Notes under the pieces: generated by a model
Database searches by the model: none
The model's input: the letters and a program-made list of their open reading frames with translations, nothing else
Told to the model about the DNA's origin: nothing
NCBI GenBank assembly: GCA_905369775.1
Contig: CAJPJR010000028.1
Span: forward strand, 1-25,331
DNA length: 25,331 bases
Source of the DNA: Prevotellaceae bacterium UBA1746
GTDB lineage: Bacteria; Bacteroidota; Bacteroidia; Bacteroidales; Bacteroidaceae
Reading direction: 5' to 3'
Made by a program: the position numbers and the translations under genes
In this document: positions 14,623 to 22,815 of the stretch, piece after piece
Layout of the letters: each line of letters starts with the position of its first letter
How positions within the stretch are numbered: the first letter of the stretch is position 1

Positions 14623-14709
14623 GGAAGGTTGGGTGAGTGGCTGAAACCACCAGTTTGCTAAACTGACGTACGGGTTACCGTACCGGGGGTTCGAATCCCC
14701 CACCTTCCG
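14623..14709 (+). tRNA. tRNA-Ser(GCU)
   Basis: An 87-nt class II tRNA. The acceptor stem is GGAAGGT with ACCTTCC, followed by discriminator G. The anticodon loop TTGCTAA gives GCU (Ser codons AGC/AGU), and there is a long variable arm (ACGTACGGGTTACCGTACC). The T arm is GGGGGTTCGAATCCCCC. The 3' CCA is not fully encoded. Confidence 0.95.
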
Positions 14710-14715
14710 CACCTC

Positions 14716-14787
14716 GGTGCCTTCATCTAATGGTTAGGATACATGCCTCTCACGCATGACATACGGGTTCGATTCCCGTAGGCACTA
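14716..14787 (+). tRNA. tRNA-Glu(CUC)
   Basis: A 72-nt tRNA whose anticodon loop CTCTCAC gives CUC (Glu codon GAG). The acceptor GGTGCCT pairs with AGGCACT, with a G-U first pair, and the T arm is ACGGGTTCGATTCCCGT. It starts 6 bases after tRNA-Ser and is probably processed from the same precursor. Confidence 0.95.
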
Positions 14788-14807
14788 CCCAAGGAAGCCA
14801 AACAGAA

Positions 14808-14840
14808 AAGTAAGTTCTCCGCCGAGGACTTACTTTTTTT
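14808..14840 (+). terminator. Terminator of the tRNA-Ser/Glu unit
   Basis: AAGTAAGTTCTC and GAGGACTTACTT pair over 12 positions (one wobble) around a CGCC loop, followed by a run of Ts. Confidence 0.8.
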
Positions 14841-14899
14841 CGTTTTGGGGCACTTCCTCCACCCCGTACTAACTCTTTCCACTTTTCAAACACAGGATC

Positions 14900-16147
14900 A
14901 TGGAAACCTATCGCATCGCCGTTGCCGGTACAGGCTATGTCGGTCTGAGCATCGCCACTCTCTTGGCGCAACACCACGAAGTCACCGCCGTGGATGTCAT
15001 AGCTGAGAAAGTAGACTTGGTGAATCGCCGACAATCGCCGATACGAGACGAATATATCGAGCGCTATCTCGCTGAAAAATCGCTTCACCTGTCCGCCACC
15101 CTCGACGGGGCAAAAGCTTATGCGGAAGCTGACTTCGTAGTGGTCGCTGCTCCGACGAACTACGACGTGCAACGCAACTTCTTCGACACCTCGGCCGTGG
15201 AAAGTGTGGTGCGCGAAGTGATGAGCGTCAACGAGCGCGCCATCATTATCATCAAAAGTACTATCCCCGTAGGCTACACCGCGCAGTTGAGCCAACGCCT
15301 CAACTGCCGCAACCTCCTGTTCTCGCCCGAATTTCTGCGCGAAAGCAAAGCCCTCTACGACAACCTCTATCCCTCGCGCATCATTGTGGGACGTCCCGAA
15401 GGCGACGAGCACTTGGATCAAGCCGCCCGCACCTTTGCCGCCCTCCTTCAACAGGGCGCACTCAAGCCCGACATCGATACCCTCTTCATGGGCACCACCG
15501 AAGCCGAAGCCGTGAAACTTTTTGCCAACACCTACCTCGCTCTGCGCGTCAGCTATTTCAATGAGCTCGACACCTACGCCGAAATGAAAGGCCTCGACAC
15601 CCAGCAAATCATCGACGGCGTGTGTCTCGACCCCCGCATCGGCGACATGTACAACAATCCCTCGTTCGGCTACGGCGGCTACTGCCTGCCGAAGGACACC
15701 AAGCAACTCTTGGCCAACTACCAGGACGTGCCCCAAAACCTCGTGCGCGCCATCGTCGACTCCAACGCCACGCGCAAAGACTTCATCGCCGACCGCGTAC
15801 TCAAAATGGCCGGTTACTACGACTACGACCACAACGGCGACTTCTGCCCCTCGGCCGAACGTCCCTGCGTGATCGGCGTTTTCCGCCTCACCATGAAGTC
15901 GAACTCCGACAACTTCCGCCAAAGTTCGATCCAAGGCGTGATGAAGCGCATCAAAGCCAAAGGCGCCACCGTCATCATCTACGAACCCACGCTCCAAGAC
16001 GGCGAAACCTTCTTCGGTAGCCGCGTGGTGAACGACCTCGGCGCCTTCAAAGCCCAAGCCCAAGCCATCATCGCCAACCGCTACGACGCCCAGTTGGATG
16101 ATGTGCAAGAAAAGGTGTACACGCGCGACCTCTTCCGTCGCGATTAA
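14900..16147 (+). CDS. ugd: UDP-glucose/nucleotide-sugar 6-dehydrogenase
   Basis: A 415-residue enzyme predicted to oxidise UDP-glucose (or a related nucleotide sugar) twice to the uronate with NAD+, supplying capsule, exopolysaccharide or lipopolysaccharide precursors in the cytosol. It has the N-terminal Rossmann motif GTGYVG (10-15), the PTNYD and KSTIPVG loops, and FSPEFLRE (141-148). AEAVKLFANTYLALRVSYFN contains the catalytic Lys and Asn (206, 210), and the nucleophilic Cys is in FGYGGYCLPKD (C262). The length is normal for single-domain-set UDP-glucose dehydrogenases. It stands alone between two tRNA units; I see no clear promoter in the short region after the tRNA terminator. A nucleotide-sugar dehydrogenase of the ManNAc type is possible, but PTNYD and the overall pattern favour Ugd. 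Confidence 0.92.
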   Translation: METYRIAVAGTGYVGLSIATLLAQHHEVTAVDVIAEKVDLVNRRQSPIRDEYIERYLAEKSLHLSATLDGAKAYAEADFVVVAAPTNYDVQRNFFDTSAVESVVREVMSVNERAIIIIKSTIPVGYTAQLSQRLNCRNLLFSPEFLRESKALYDNLYPSRIIVGRPEGDEHLDQAARTFAALLQQGALKPDIDTLFMGTTEAEAVKLFANTYLALRVSYFNELDTYAEMKGLDTQQIIDGVCLDPRIGDMYNNPSFGYGGYCLPKDTKQLLANYQDVPQNLVRAIVDSNATRKDFIADRVLKMAGYYDYDHNGDFCPSAERPCVIGVFRLTMKSNSDNFRQSSIQGVMKRIKAKGATVIIYEPTLQDGETFFGSRVVNDLGAFKAQAQAIIANRYDAQLDDVQEKVYTRDLFRRD

Positions 16148-16242
16148 CGCCCGATCTACAAGCCCCACCTCCCGAGACTCCCCCAACTCGGGGCGAAATC
16201 TCAAAAAAACGCCCCCTCTGCATCAAAAAACGGGGAGAAAAC

Positions 16243-16273
16243 TTGGTCAATTACGCAGAAGTGCGTAATTTTG
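16243..16273 (+). promoter_or_regulatory. Promoter of the tRNA-Lys pair, with an inverted repeat
   Basis: TTG (16243-16245), 20 bases, then TAATTTTG (16266-16273): a full Bacteroidota promoter match. The spacer and -7 region also form AATTACGC-agaagt-GCGTAATT, a perfect 8-bp inverted repeat at 16249-16270, which could be an operator or simply chance symmetry. Confidence 0.75.
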
Positions 16274-16306
16274 CACCCGTAACGAGGAAACAATGCAATT
16301 GCATTT

Positions 16307-16379
16307 GCACTCTTAGCTCAGTTGGTAGAGCAACTGACTCTTAATCAGTGGGTCCAGGGTTCGAACCCCTGAGAGTGTA
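16307..16379 (+). tRNA. tRNA-Lys(CUU), copy 1
   Basis: A 73-nt tRNA with anticodon loop CTCTTAA (anticodon CUU, Lys codon AAG). The acceptor GCACTCT pairs with AGAGTGT, with a G-U first pair, and the T arm is CAGGGTTCGAACCCCTG. The discriminator is A. Confidence 0.95.
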
Positions 16380-16406
16380 CTCCATTGCATCCGGCGTTAC
16401 TACGTT

Positions 16407-16479
16407 GCACTCTTAGCTCAGTTGGTAGAGCAACTGACTCTTAATCAGTGGGTCCAGGGTTCGAACCCCTGAGAGTGTA
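16407..16479 (+). tRNA. tRNA-Lys(CUU), copy 2
   Basis: Identical over all 73 bases to the copy exactly 100 bases upstream, and followed by a strong terminator. The 27-base spacer between the copies differs from the upstream flank of copy 1. Confidence 0.95.
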
Positions 16480-16483
16480 CAAA

Positions 16484-16520
16484 AAGCGGCATCACAACAA
16501 TGTGATGCCGCTTCTTTTTT
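16484..16520 (+). terminator. Terminator of the tRNA-Lys pair
   Basis: A perfect 13-bp stem AAGCGGCATCACA / TGTGATGCCGCTT with an ACAA tetraloop, then a T run at 16515-16520. Confidence 0.9.
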
Positions 16521-16660
16521 GCGCAAAATTCGCTACGGAAACAAGAAAACTCACCACGATCGTGAGTAATAAGGGGCGTACAAACGCTTTTCCGAACATT
16601 CCCATTTAGTCCTATCGAGGCACGTTTGCCCTTCGGGCAGAAAACGATGAAACAACAAGA

Positions 16661-16697
16661 AGGCCGCATCAAAATCTATTAGGTTTTGACGCGGCCT
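16661..16697 (-). terminator. Probable terminator of the DUF4132-type gene
   Basis: AGGCCGCATCAAAA and TTTTGACGCGGCCT form a 14-position stem with one mismatch and a 9-nt loop, about 55 bases past the minus-strand stop. The T run on the distal side is weak. Confidence 0.6.
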
Positions 16698-16751
16698 CGT
16701 TTGTTGATGTGCGATCTTACCTTATTTATAGGTAAAAGAGGCAAGCAGTGG

Positions 16752-19700
16752 CTAAACTTGCGGACGGATCCACTGCAAGATCGTGGGATCTTTGAGCTTA
16801 CTATCCTCGGCAAGGAGCACCACTTTGGAAAGAATTTCCACCGTCTTGGGATCCTCGTCCATGAAGGGCAGATAAAGTCGACCGCGGTGCTGACCGTGTA
16901 CCGGAATGATGGGGATCTCCGTGCCACCTTCCTGGCGCACCAAGCCGGAACCTAAGTGTACAGTGTAGTTGGCCAACGTGCCTTTGATGTGAACATGATT
17001 ACCGTTTACGCTGACATTAGGCAACTTCATCAGCTCAGCAGTGCAGCGCACGATGGCAGCGCGGAGCTCTTTCGTGCTTTGGCCGGTTTCGGGATCTACA
17101 CCTCCCACAAAAGCAATGCTCACCACCATATCCACATCACGCATCACCTCACTATACAGCACCGGATCCAGGTCAGCAATGTGAAGAGAGGGCGCGTCGG
17201 GCACATAGCGAGTGCGAGAGAAACATACATATTCGATGGCCGGCGCCTCAACATCCGAAGGCGAGAACCAATCGGCTTGGGCATAGAGCGAAACACAAAC
17301 ACCTTGCGCGAGAAACACTTTCTGCAATCCGTCCTCATAACTGGCCGTCCAGCCACGAGAACGCAGTGCAGCAGCAGCTTGTTTCACCTGAATCTGGTAG
17401 CCACTATACCGACGCGACTCGCTCAGTTCGGCCTCTTCGGCAGTGGGCACGTAGAGTTCACGGAACACTTGCTTGAAAGGCTGCACCAACTTCTCTGCAA
17501 AGAGGTGAGATTGCCATTGTGGCCACAGTCCAGCTGCGTTGAAATCTACGGGGTGCGCGAGCAAAAGCGGCGATTTGCCGTACTTTTTCACCCCATCCAA
17601 CGTCGCTAGTCCTTCGACGGTGGGAAGTCCGAACTGCTGGTCTTGGAGCAACACGAGCTTTTTGAACATCGGACTCACCACGGGATTGGAGAGAATGGCA
17701 CGCACATCGTCCACAGCCAGCGGAGTGCGGCGTTGCATCATGTCTTCCATGAGGAAACGCGCGCGCTGATGTTGCGCTTTCCACGCCTTGCTCACCTCAG
17801 CAATCTCCAGATATTGCGGATGTTTTTTGAGTTTGGCCGGAACGCTCTTGAGCAACTTCTTGTCTTTGAGGATTTGCAACGTATTGCTGCCGTCGTCGTT
17901 GAGGGAGATGATGCAGGAATATCCCTCGATGTCGATGCCTTCAAGGTAGCCGGCCGCACTTTCCACTTGCAAGGCTTCCATGCGCCACGTGAGTTGTACG
18001 GGATCGGCAAAGCCTGCTCCGCGAGAAAGATTGAGAAGGGCAACCTCCGACACCCGTTTTTCGGAGGCTTGTCGCTGTGCTCCGAACTGCTTCGACTCTT
18101 TGAGAAACTGCTGAATGCGCAGATAGCGACGCTGGATGGCCGCCTCATCGCGATCGGTGAGCAATCCCAACGCGCACACCGCATCTTTGTTGCGCTTCTC
18201 TTGGATTTGCGTGAGCAGTTCCTGCTCCGAAACATGGCCTTGAACGACGTCGGCGTAACGACGCGCCCGCGTGTGGACGGCCCCGCTTCCAATGTATCGG
18301 GCGGCTTTGTAGCAGATTTCAAAACGCTTTTCCCCGATTTCTTTCAGCGCTTGGCGGAAGAGCGACTCGTCAAACGCACCATCGGCGAGATCCTGCGGGT
18401 CGAGCTCCGTGTAACGCGCGATGAGCGCCTTCTTTTCGTCATTGCCCATCTCGCGTGCATGGGCGATGAAGTAGTAATAAGCCGTGCGGAATCCCGGCCA
18501 GTCCAGACGTTGCTCCACGAGATCGAGCCATTGCGGGGCGAAAAATGCGAGTTCCACGAGAAGCTCTTCCGAGATGTCGGCCAACATATCGGGCGTGTCG
18601 GTGGGCAGCGGGTAACAACTGGTCGCCATGCTGCTGAGGATGGAGCGACGTTCAGTGCCGTAGATTTCGAGTTTGAGATGATCTTTGCGCAGCGCCTTCA
18701 TGATGCGTGCCACACGCTCGGCCCCTTTGAGCACCAAGACATAGCGGAAACTATGAAAGGCTTCGGTGGCTTCGGTGGGCGCATTGCGACGTTGCAGTTC
18801 GATTTCAAAGAGATGATTGACATATCGATCCACCAAATCGCGAGCGCGCTGGGTGTGGCAAATGGGATCTACCGCGCGACGCGCATATTTCTCCATTTCC
18901 TCCACCTTTTTCAGGCTCAGTGCTCCGCTGCGGTGCTCATAGGCCAGATCCATCATCGCCCGCAAGCCGCGGAAAGTCTCATATTCCATCTGTGTGAACA
19001 GCTGGTCTTCGCTGATGATTCCATGGGCAAGCAGGTGCAGCAGGACTGCCGTCGAAAGTTTGTAGACCTCTTCCCAATCTGCTTGGCGGGCCGGCTCTCC
19101 CCATCGGCGATAGAACGCGAGCACCATCGGGGCAACGTGGTCAAACTCTCCCTGCATGTTCCATTCGCACACATGGAGCGTGTGCCTCAACGGGAATCCA
19201 TAGGAGATGGGGTGGACTTCGTCCTTGCGATAGATGTAGGTTTCCACGTAAGTCTCTTGCGTGCCATACCAATAACACAGTTGGCAAATCGTGTAGGCGT
19301 AGGAGAACACCAAGTCGGGGCGGCGCTTCTTCACCGTGCGCTGCAGCGCCATCGTCAAACTCTCAAACTTCCAGGCGTGCGGCCACTGCACTCTATCGCC
19401 CTTATTGGTCAGCGGATAGCCCTCCAAAGGCAAGGGCAGCACATCCGTTCGGTCGTAGAGCATGAGATAGCGCATCATCAAGTCGAGACCCAAGGCTTTT
19501 TCGTCGGTGATGTCGTGGCGTTCCAGAAATTCGCCCCAGAGTTCCGGGTGAGGCATCTGCTCCAGCTCCATGTCATTGGCTACTTCAAACGAGCCTTCGT
19601 CGAGCGTTTGCGTCACCCCCCATTTATTCTTATAAGTGAGCGTTTTGTTGTCCTCAATGATTTGGGCGAAATCGTCGTAGAGTGCCTTGATGTCTTCCTC

Positions 19701-21785
19701 CGTATAGGGGAAGAGCTTGGACAAATCTAATTGGGGTAGGTTTGTTTCCTGTGAGTGGGCTTGGGCAGGCAAGGCCTTTTGCTCCGCCACCATCGATACC
19801 CACTGCGAAACAGGGCTGGCGGCGAAGCGCTCGGCATCAGCAAATGGGTTTTCAAAGGGGAGTTTTGGCATCTCGGTGGGAGTGAACAAGCCAAAACGCA
19901 GCCCACTTTCGCCTGCTCCGGCATTCGCCGCCGAGGCTGCGCCTTGCGCATCGTTCCCCTCGGCGTTTTTCTTTTCGGTCTCGGTCACTTCCCCAAACTT
20001 CTCGCGCAAAATGGCACTTCCCTCACGAAGTTCCACAAGACAATCGGCGATGTAGTCACTTTTCGTGCGCTGCAATCGCTCATAAGCCCCCACGAGAATG
20101 TCGTCAGGCTGCGTGAGCAGCAACTGGACAGCGCGTTGGCGCGTGGTGGAGACCTTGGACTTAAACTTGGCGTCCAAGGACTTGATTTCCTTCTCCGTGA
20201 ATTGTTCGCGCAAGAACGCCTCGCGAAAGACGAGGAAGAGGGAATCGTTCTCAAAATTCAAGGCATTGCGCAAGAGAAATCCGCGACGCGCCTCGGGCGT
20301 TCCCGTCGGAAGCACTTGAGAAAAGAAGAAATCTCGGTAGGCGTCTTCGCCCGCATCGGCATAATAAGAGGAGAAGATATGGATACTCCACGAGGGGATC
20401 TTCTGCGCGAGGAAGCCATCCAGCGCTTCTTGCGTATGGAGGAGCAAAGACACCATATATAATGCATTGATGACCGTGCCACGCGAGAAACTGATGTTGA
20501 ACCACTCGAAACCGGGATGGACCACTTTGTTCTCCGCCTTGAGTGTCGGCAACCAATCCAAGAGCATTTGGTGCACTACCTCCAAATTCTTGCGTCGGCT
20601 CTCGCTGAGTTCGGGTGCTTTTCCCGTTTTGATGAGCTCGTCCAGCAAGTCGGTTCCGCTCAACTCGTCAGCGATGTAGGCACGAAAAGCGGGTTCTTCC
20701 AATCGAGGTACAAAGACATCGAGATGTTCCAACACGTTATAGTGTCGATCTCTCATATTGACACGCGCAAAATACCACAGTGCAGCCACCGTCAGCTGCG
20801 CGGGCTTGTCACTCTCGAGGAGTGATTCGGCCTCGGCAAAGGCCACTTGCGCATCGACTCCTCCTGCAGTGTAGAGCGCAACGTAAGCTTCCAACGGATT
20901 TTGGCCGGCATAGGCGGTTGCGCGCTCCTCGGGGTGCTCGAGATACCGGCAGATGGCGTGGAAAACGGTGGCAATGTCCTTGTCTTCGATCTGCTCGTAG
21001 CCGAGTCCACACCAGGTTTGCACCGCGCGACGCACAGAGCTGTAGCGCAAGAGTCCCTCCTCGTCGATGACCTTCAGGAGTTTGCGGTAGAATTTGATGT
21101 TGTAGGAGTCGCCGCTCTCCACAATGACTTGGCGCAACCCCTCTTGCAACTTGGCCGCTTTCAGCAGATCGATCAGCGCATCGTGGAGCGCTTCGTTCTC
21201 AGTGCGCTCAACTGCACAGACCAATTCCCGCGACAAGATGCCCACATTGTTTTCTGAAACGAAAACTTCCTTGGTGGCCGCGATGACGTCGGCATTTCCT
21301 TGCCGTATAGCCGCTGCGATGAATGCACTGTAATCGACGCTATAGAACTGCATGTGGACCATCGTGTGCCGATTGCGCACAAGATCATCTAAACTTGCCC
21401 CGTGCAGCGCTATCATCAAGGCGGCGGCCACATATTCTCTCACGCCGAGAGCTGTCAACTCCCCGGAATTCGACAAACGGAAACGATAAATGCCTCGCAT
21501 GTCGCTCTTCGTCTCACGATAGTCCAGGAGATAGGAGAGCAGTTCGCTGAGCCACGAAGGCAAAAGATGGGGGAGGTGATAACCCGCTTGGAGGAGTTGC
21601 GAGTGTTCCAAAGAATCCATGGGCAGTTTTTCCAAAGCTTTGTTGAGCTTCATCGGAGGAAGATTCGACAAATCCTTGGATTCTGCCGCGGCATACAGCA
21701 CTTTTTCGACCTCGTTCAAGGCATTGACATCGATTTGTGCCAAATAGTCCCGTTTGAATTGTTCTGCTTGTTCCGGAGTGCGCAT
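16752..21785 (-). CDS. Giant DUF5724/DUF4132-type protein (MolR-like)
   Basis: About 1,677 residues from the ATG at 21785; an in-frame ATG at 21884 would add 33 residues of unlikely sequence. The N-terminal ~600 residues are helical-repeat-like (many LxxxL helices; HEAT/ARM-type is possible). A low-complexity linker rich in Ala/Gly/Glu lies near residue 620 (NAEGNDAQGAASAANAGAG). A central conserved block begins around WGEFLERHDITDEKALGL. The C-terminal part holds the DUF4132-type region (LTWRMEALQVESAAGYLEG) and a last module with TVHLGSGLVRQEGG and PFMDEDPKTVEILSKVVLLA, typical of DUF4132/DUF7737 C-termini. E. coli MolR (YehF) is the best-known distant relative. The function is unproven and no catalytic motif is evident. 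It has no signal peptide. A 134-residue gene lies 114 bases upstream on the same strand and is likely co-transcribed. Confidence 0.8.
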   Translation of the reverse strand: MRTPEQAEQFKRDYLAQIDVNALNEVEKVLYAAAESKDLSNLPPMKLNKALEKLPMDSLEHSQLLQAGYHLPHLLPSWLSELLSYLLDYRETKSDMRGIYRFRLSNSGELTALGVREYVAAALMIALHGASLDDLVRNRHTMVHMQFYSVDYSAFIAAAIRQGNADVIAATKEVFVSENNVGILSRELVCAVERTENEALHDALIDLLKAAKLQEGLRQVIVESGDSYNIKFYRKLLKVIDEEGLLRYSSVRRAVQTWCGLGYEQIEDKDIATVFHAICRYLEHPEERATAYAGQNPLEAYVALYTAGGVDAQVAFAEAESLLESDKPAQLTVAALWYFARVNMRDRHYNVLEHLDVFVPRLEEPAFRAYIADELSGTDLLDELIKTGKAPELSESRRKNLEVVHQMLLDWLPTLKAENKVVHPGFEWFNISFSRGTVINALYMVSLLLHTQEALDGFLAQKIPSWSIHIFSSYYADAGEDAYRDFFFSQVLPTGTPEARRGFLLRNALNFENDSLFLVFREAFLREQFTEKEIKSLDAKFKSKVSTTRQRAVQLLLTQPDDILVGAYERLQRTKSDYIADCLVELREGSAILREKFGEVTETEKKNAEGNDAQGAASAANAGAGESGLRFGLFTPTEMPKLPFENPFADAERFAASPVSQWVSMVAEQKALPAQAHSQETNLPQLDLSKLFPYTEEDIKALYDDFAQIIEDNKTLTYKNKWGVTQTLDEGSFEVANDMELEQMPHPELWGEFLERHDITDEKALGLDLMMRYLMLYDRTDVLPLPLEGYPLTNKGDRVQWPHAWKFESLTMALQRTVKKRRPDLVFSYAYTICQLCYWYGTQETYVETYIYRKDEVHPISYGFPLRHTLHVCEWNMQGEFDHVAPMVLAFYRRWGEPARQADWEEVYKLSTAVLLHLLAHGIISEDQLFTQMEYETFRGLRAMMDLAYEHRSGALSLKKVEEMEKYARRAVDPICHTQRARDLVDRYVNHLFEIELQRRNAPTEATEAFHSFRYVLVLKGAERVARIMKALRKDHLKLEIYGTERRSILSSMATSCYPLPTDTPDMLADISEELLVELAFFAPQWLDLVEQRLDWPGFRTAYYYFIAHAREMGNDEKKALIARYTELDPQDLADGAFDESLFRQALKEIGEKRFEICYKAARYIGSGAVHTRARRYADVVQGHVSEQELLTQIQEKRNKDAVCALGLLTDRDEAAIQRRYLRIQQFLKESKQFGAQRQASEKRVSEVALLNLSRGAGFADPVQLTWRMEALQVESAAGYLEGIDIEGYSCIISLNDDGSNTLQILKDKKLLKSVPAKLKKHPQYLEIAEVSKAWKAQHQRARFLMEDMMQRRTPLAVDDVRAILSNPVVSPMFKKLVLLQDQQFGLPTVEGLATLDGVKKYGKSPLLLAHPVDFNAAGLWPQWQSHLFAEKLVQPFKQVFRELYVPTAEEAELSESRRYSGYQIQVKQAAAALRSRGWTASYEDGLQKVFLAQGVCVSLYAQADWFSPSDVEAPAIEYVCFSRTRYVPDAPSLHIADLDPVLYSEVMRDVDMVVSIAFVGGVDPETGQSTKELRAAIVRCTAELMKLPNVSVNGNHVHIKGTLANYTVHLGSGLVRQEGGTEIPIIPVHGQHRGRLYLPFMDEDPKTVEILSKVVLLAEDSKLKDPTILQWIRPQV

Positions 21786-21899
21786 GATATAAGGTGTTAG
21801 AACGTTAGAGGATAGCCACTTAACGCCGGATATCGGACGTGTTGCGTCGAAAATAAAAGATCTGTTGGGAAGCGGGCAGACCAACCGCCCTTGTCCCGC

Positions 21900-22304
21900 T
21901 CACCACATCAGACCGGTGAGCAACGTGAGACGAAGAAAAACAACTTCACTGCCCTCTTTCAGAGCGAGGGGCGCATCGAGATCGGTCACTTCTTCCGCAT
22001 CAACGAAGATGCGCACCAATCCGTCGGCGAAAGCCCGGAGCATCACTTGAAGTGCACGGTCCGGCGTGTCGTTGTTTTGACCATAACGACCGGCGAATTT
22101 CACGCGCCCCTCCACGGCTTGCGCAGCGATTTCCTCCTCCGTGAGGGGAAAATCACCGACCACCGTTTGGGCTTCACGAAGCCCATGAAGGGTGAACGCG
22201 GTGAGCAATTGCCGCAACGTGCCCGGGGCCTCATCAAAAGTGAAAGGATGTCGCCCCAATTCTTTGCGACTTCCGCTGCGTTTGCGAATGAAATAGATGT
22301 TCAT
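21900..22304 (-). CDS. Small hypothetical protein paired with the DUF4132-type gene
   Basis: 134 residues from the ATG at 22304 (MNIYFIRKRSGSRKELGRHP). The frame is also open upstream to an ATG at 22379, but that extension is Pro-rich and unlike the rest. The C-terminal half, RIFVDAEEVTDLDAPLALKE followed by GSEVVFLRLTLLTG, has the look of a small beta-rich fold: strand, acidic turn, then a hydrophobic strand ending in Gly, reminiscent of beta-grasp proteins. A helix LRQLLTAFTLHGL lies in the N-terminal half. I do not recognise the family. Its position just upstream of the giant DUF4132-type gene on the same strand suggests a partner. A -7-like TACCTTTG lies about 215 bases upstream. Confidence 0.7.
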   Translation of the reverse strand: MNIYFIRKRSGSRKELGRHPFTFDEAPGTLRQLLTAFTLHGLREAQTVVGDFPLTEEEIAAQAVEGRVKFAGRYGQNNDTPDRALQVMLRAFADGLVRIFVDAEEVTDLDAPLALKEGSEVVFLRLTLLTGLMW

Positions 22305-22521
22305 AGACTTAAACCGAGATTCGTGGGGTTGACCTCCCGGAGGAAACTTCAGGAGGGGGTGGAAGGGAGACGAAAGCACTGCGAAGTCCTTGATTTCTCA
22401 GCTCCGAAGCTTGCAAGGAAGCTCGGTGTCGAGAAACAACGTGCTGATGACACCTGACTACGTCGACGCTTCCACTGGTTTGCTTGCATTGTCCTACGGA
22501 CTCAAAAGCGATCTAACGCGA

Positions 22522-22529
22522 CAAAGGTA
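22522..22529 (-). promoter_or_regulatory. Possible -7 element for the DUF4132 gene pair
   Basis: Minus-strand TACCTTTG matches TAnnTTTG, but no TTG lies 19-21 bases upstream. The predicted leader to the ATG at 22304 is about 210 bases. Confidence 0.4.
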
Positions 22530-22621
22530 GCAATTAAAACGAAAACGCCGCCTTTTTCGAACGATTTTATCATGTTCACCTGACATTCAAAGACGACAAC
22601 TTCAAAACGGCAGAAAAATAC

Positions 22622-22659
22622 AGCCCGAAGCCCTTTAGAATAGGACTTCGGGCTTTCTT
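22622..22659 (+). terminator. Orphan terminator-like hairpin
   Basis: AGCCCGAAGCCC and GGACTTCGGGCT pair with one mismatch around a 9-nt loop, followed by TTCTTTTT. No plus-strand gene ends nearby, so it is probably left over from a deleted gene, or shields the downstream promoter. Confidence 0.6.
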
Positions 22660-22695
22660 TTTCAAAAAGCAAGCCCTTTTTTCAACTATCATTCA

Positions 22696-22724
22696 TTGGA
22701 TTTCCGAGAAAACAAGTACCTTTG
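22696..22724 (+). promoter_or_regulatory. Promoter of the zinc-ribbon gene
   Basis: TTG (22696-22698), 18 bases, then TACCTTTG (22717-22724). The -7 element is a full match; the spacer is slightly short. The predicted leader is about 85 bases. Confidence 0.5.
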
Positions 22725-22815
22725 TTCATGGTTATCATGTTTTGTGCCAACAAACAAAGATAAACCCAAAAAGCAAAAGAGTATCGCAACACGAAGAAGA
22801 TAAAACAATGTAAAT

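Larger units (their letters stand above)
22305..22815. other. 511-base divergent intergenic region
   Basis: No gene is supported. It contains the -7 element for the minus-strand pair (22522-22529), a terminator-like hairpin (22622-22659) that belongs to no visible gene, and a promoter for the plus-strand gene (22696-22724). Composition changes from GC-rich to AT-rich at about 22.53 kb. Confidence 0.6.

Noticed and set aside
14750..16204. 484-codon open frame antisense to the UDP-glucose dehydrogenase gene
   Set aside because: It is a mirror of a GC-rich coding region, rich in Val/Gly/His/Glu as such mirrors are, covers tRNA-Glu sequence, and the plus strand encodes a complete, recognisable enzyme.
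16627..16640. TGCCC-TTC-GGGCA hairpin as a terminator
   Set aside because: The stem is short with no T run; the larger hairpin at 16661-16697 is better placed for the downstream gene.
16445..16672. 75-codon minus frame ending in HSQGFEPWTH
   Set aside because: The end is the antisense of tRNA-Lys (the T-loop region), a well-known false gene call.
17643..19730. 695-codon open frame antisense to the DUF4132-type gene
   Set aside because: Long antisense frames are expected opposite GC-rich genes with this codon usage. The translation has no recognisable domain, while the minus strand reads as a continuous known family.
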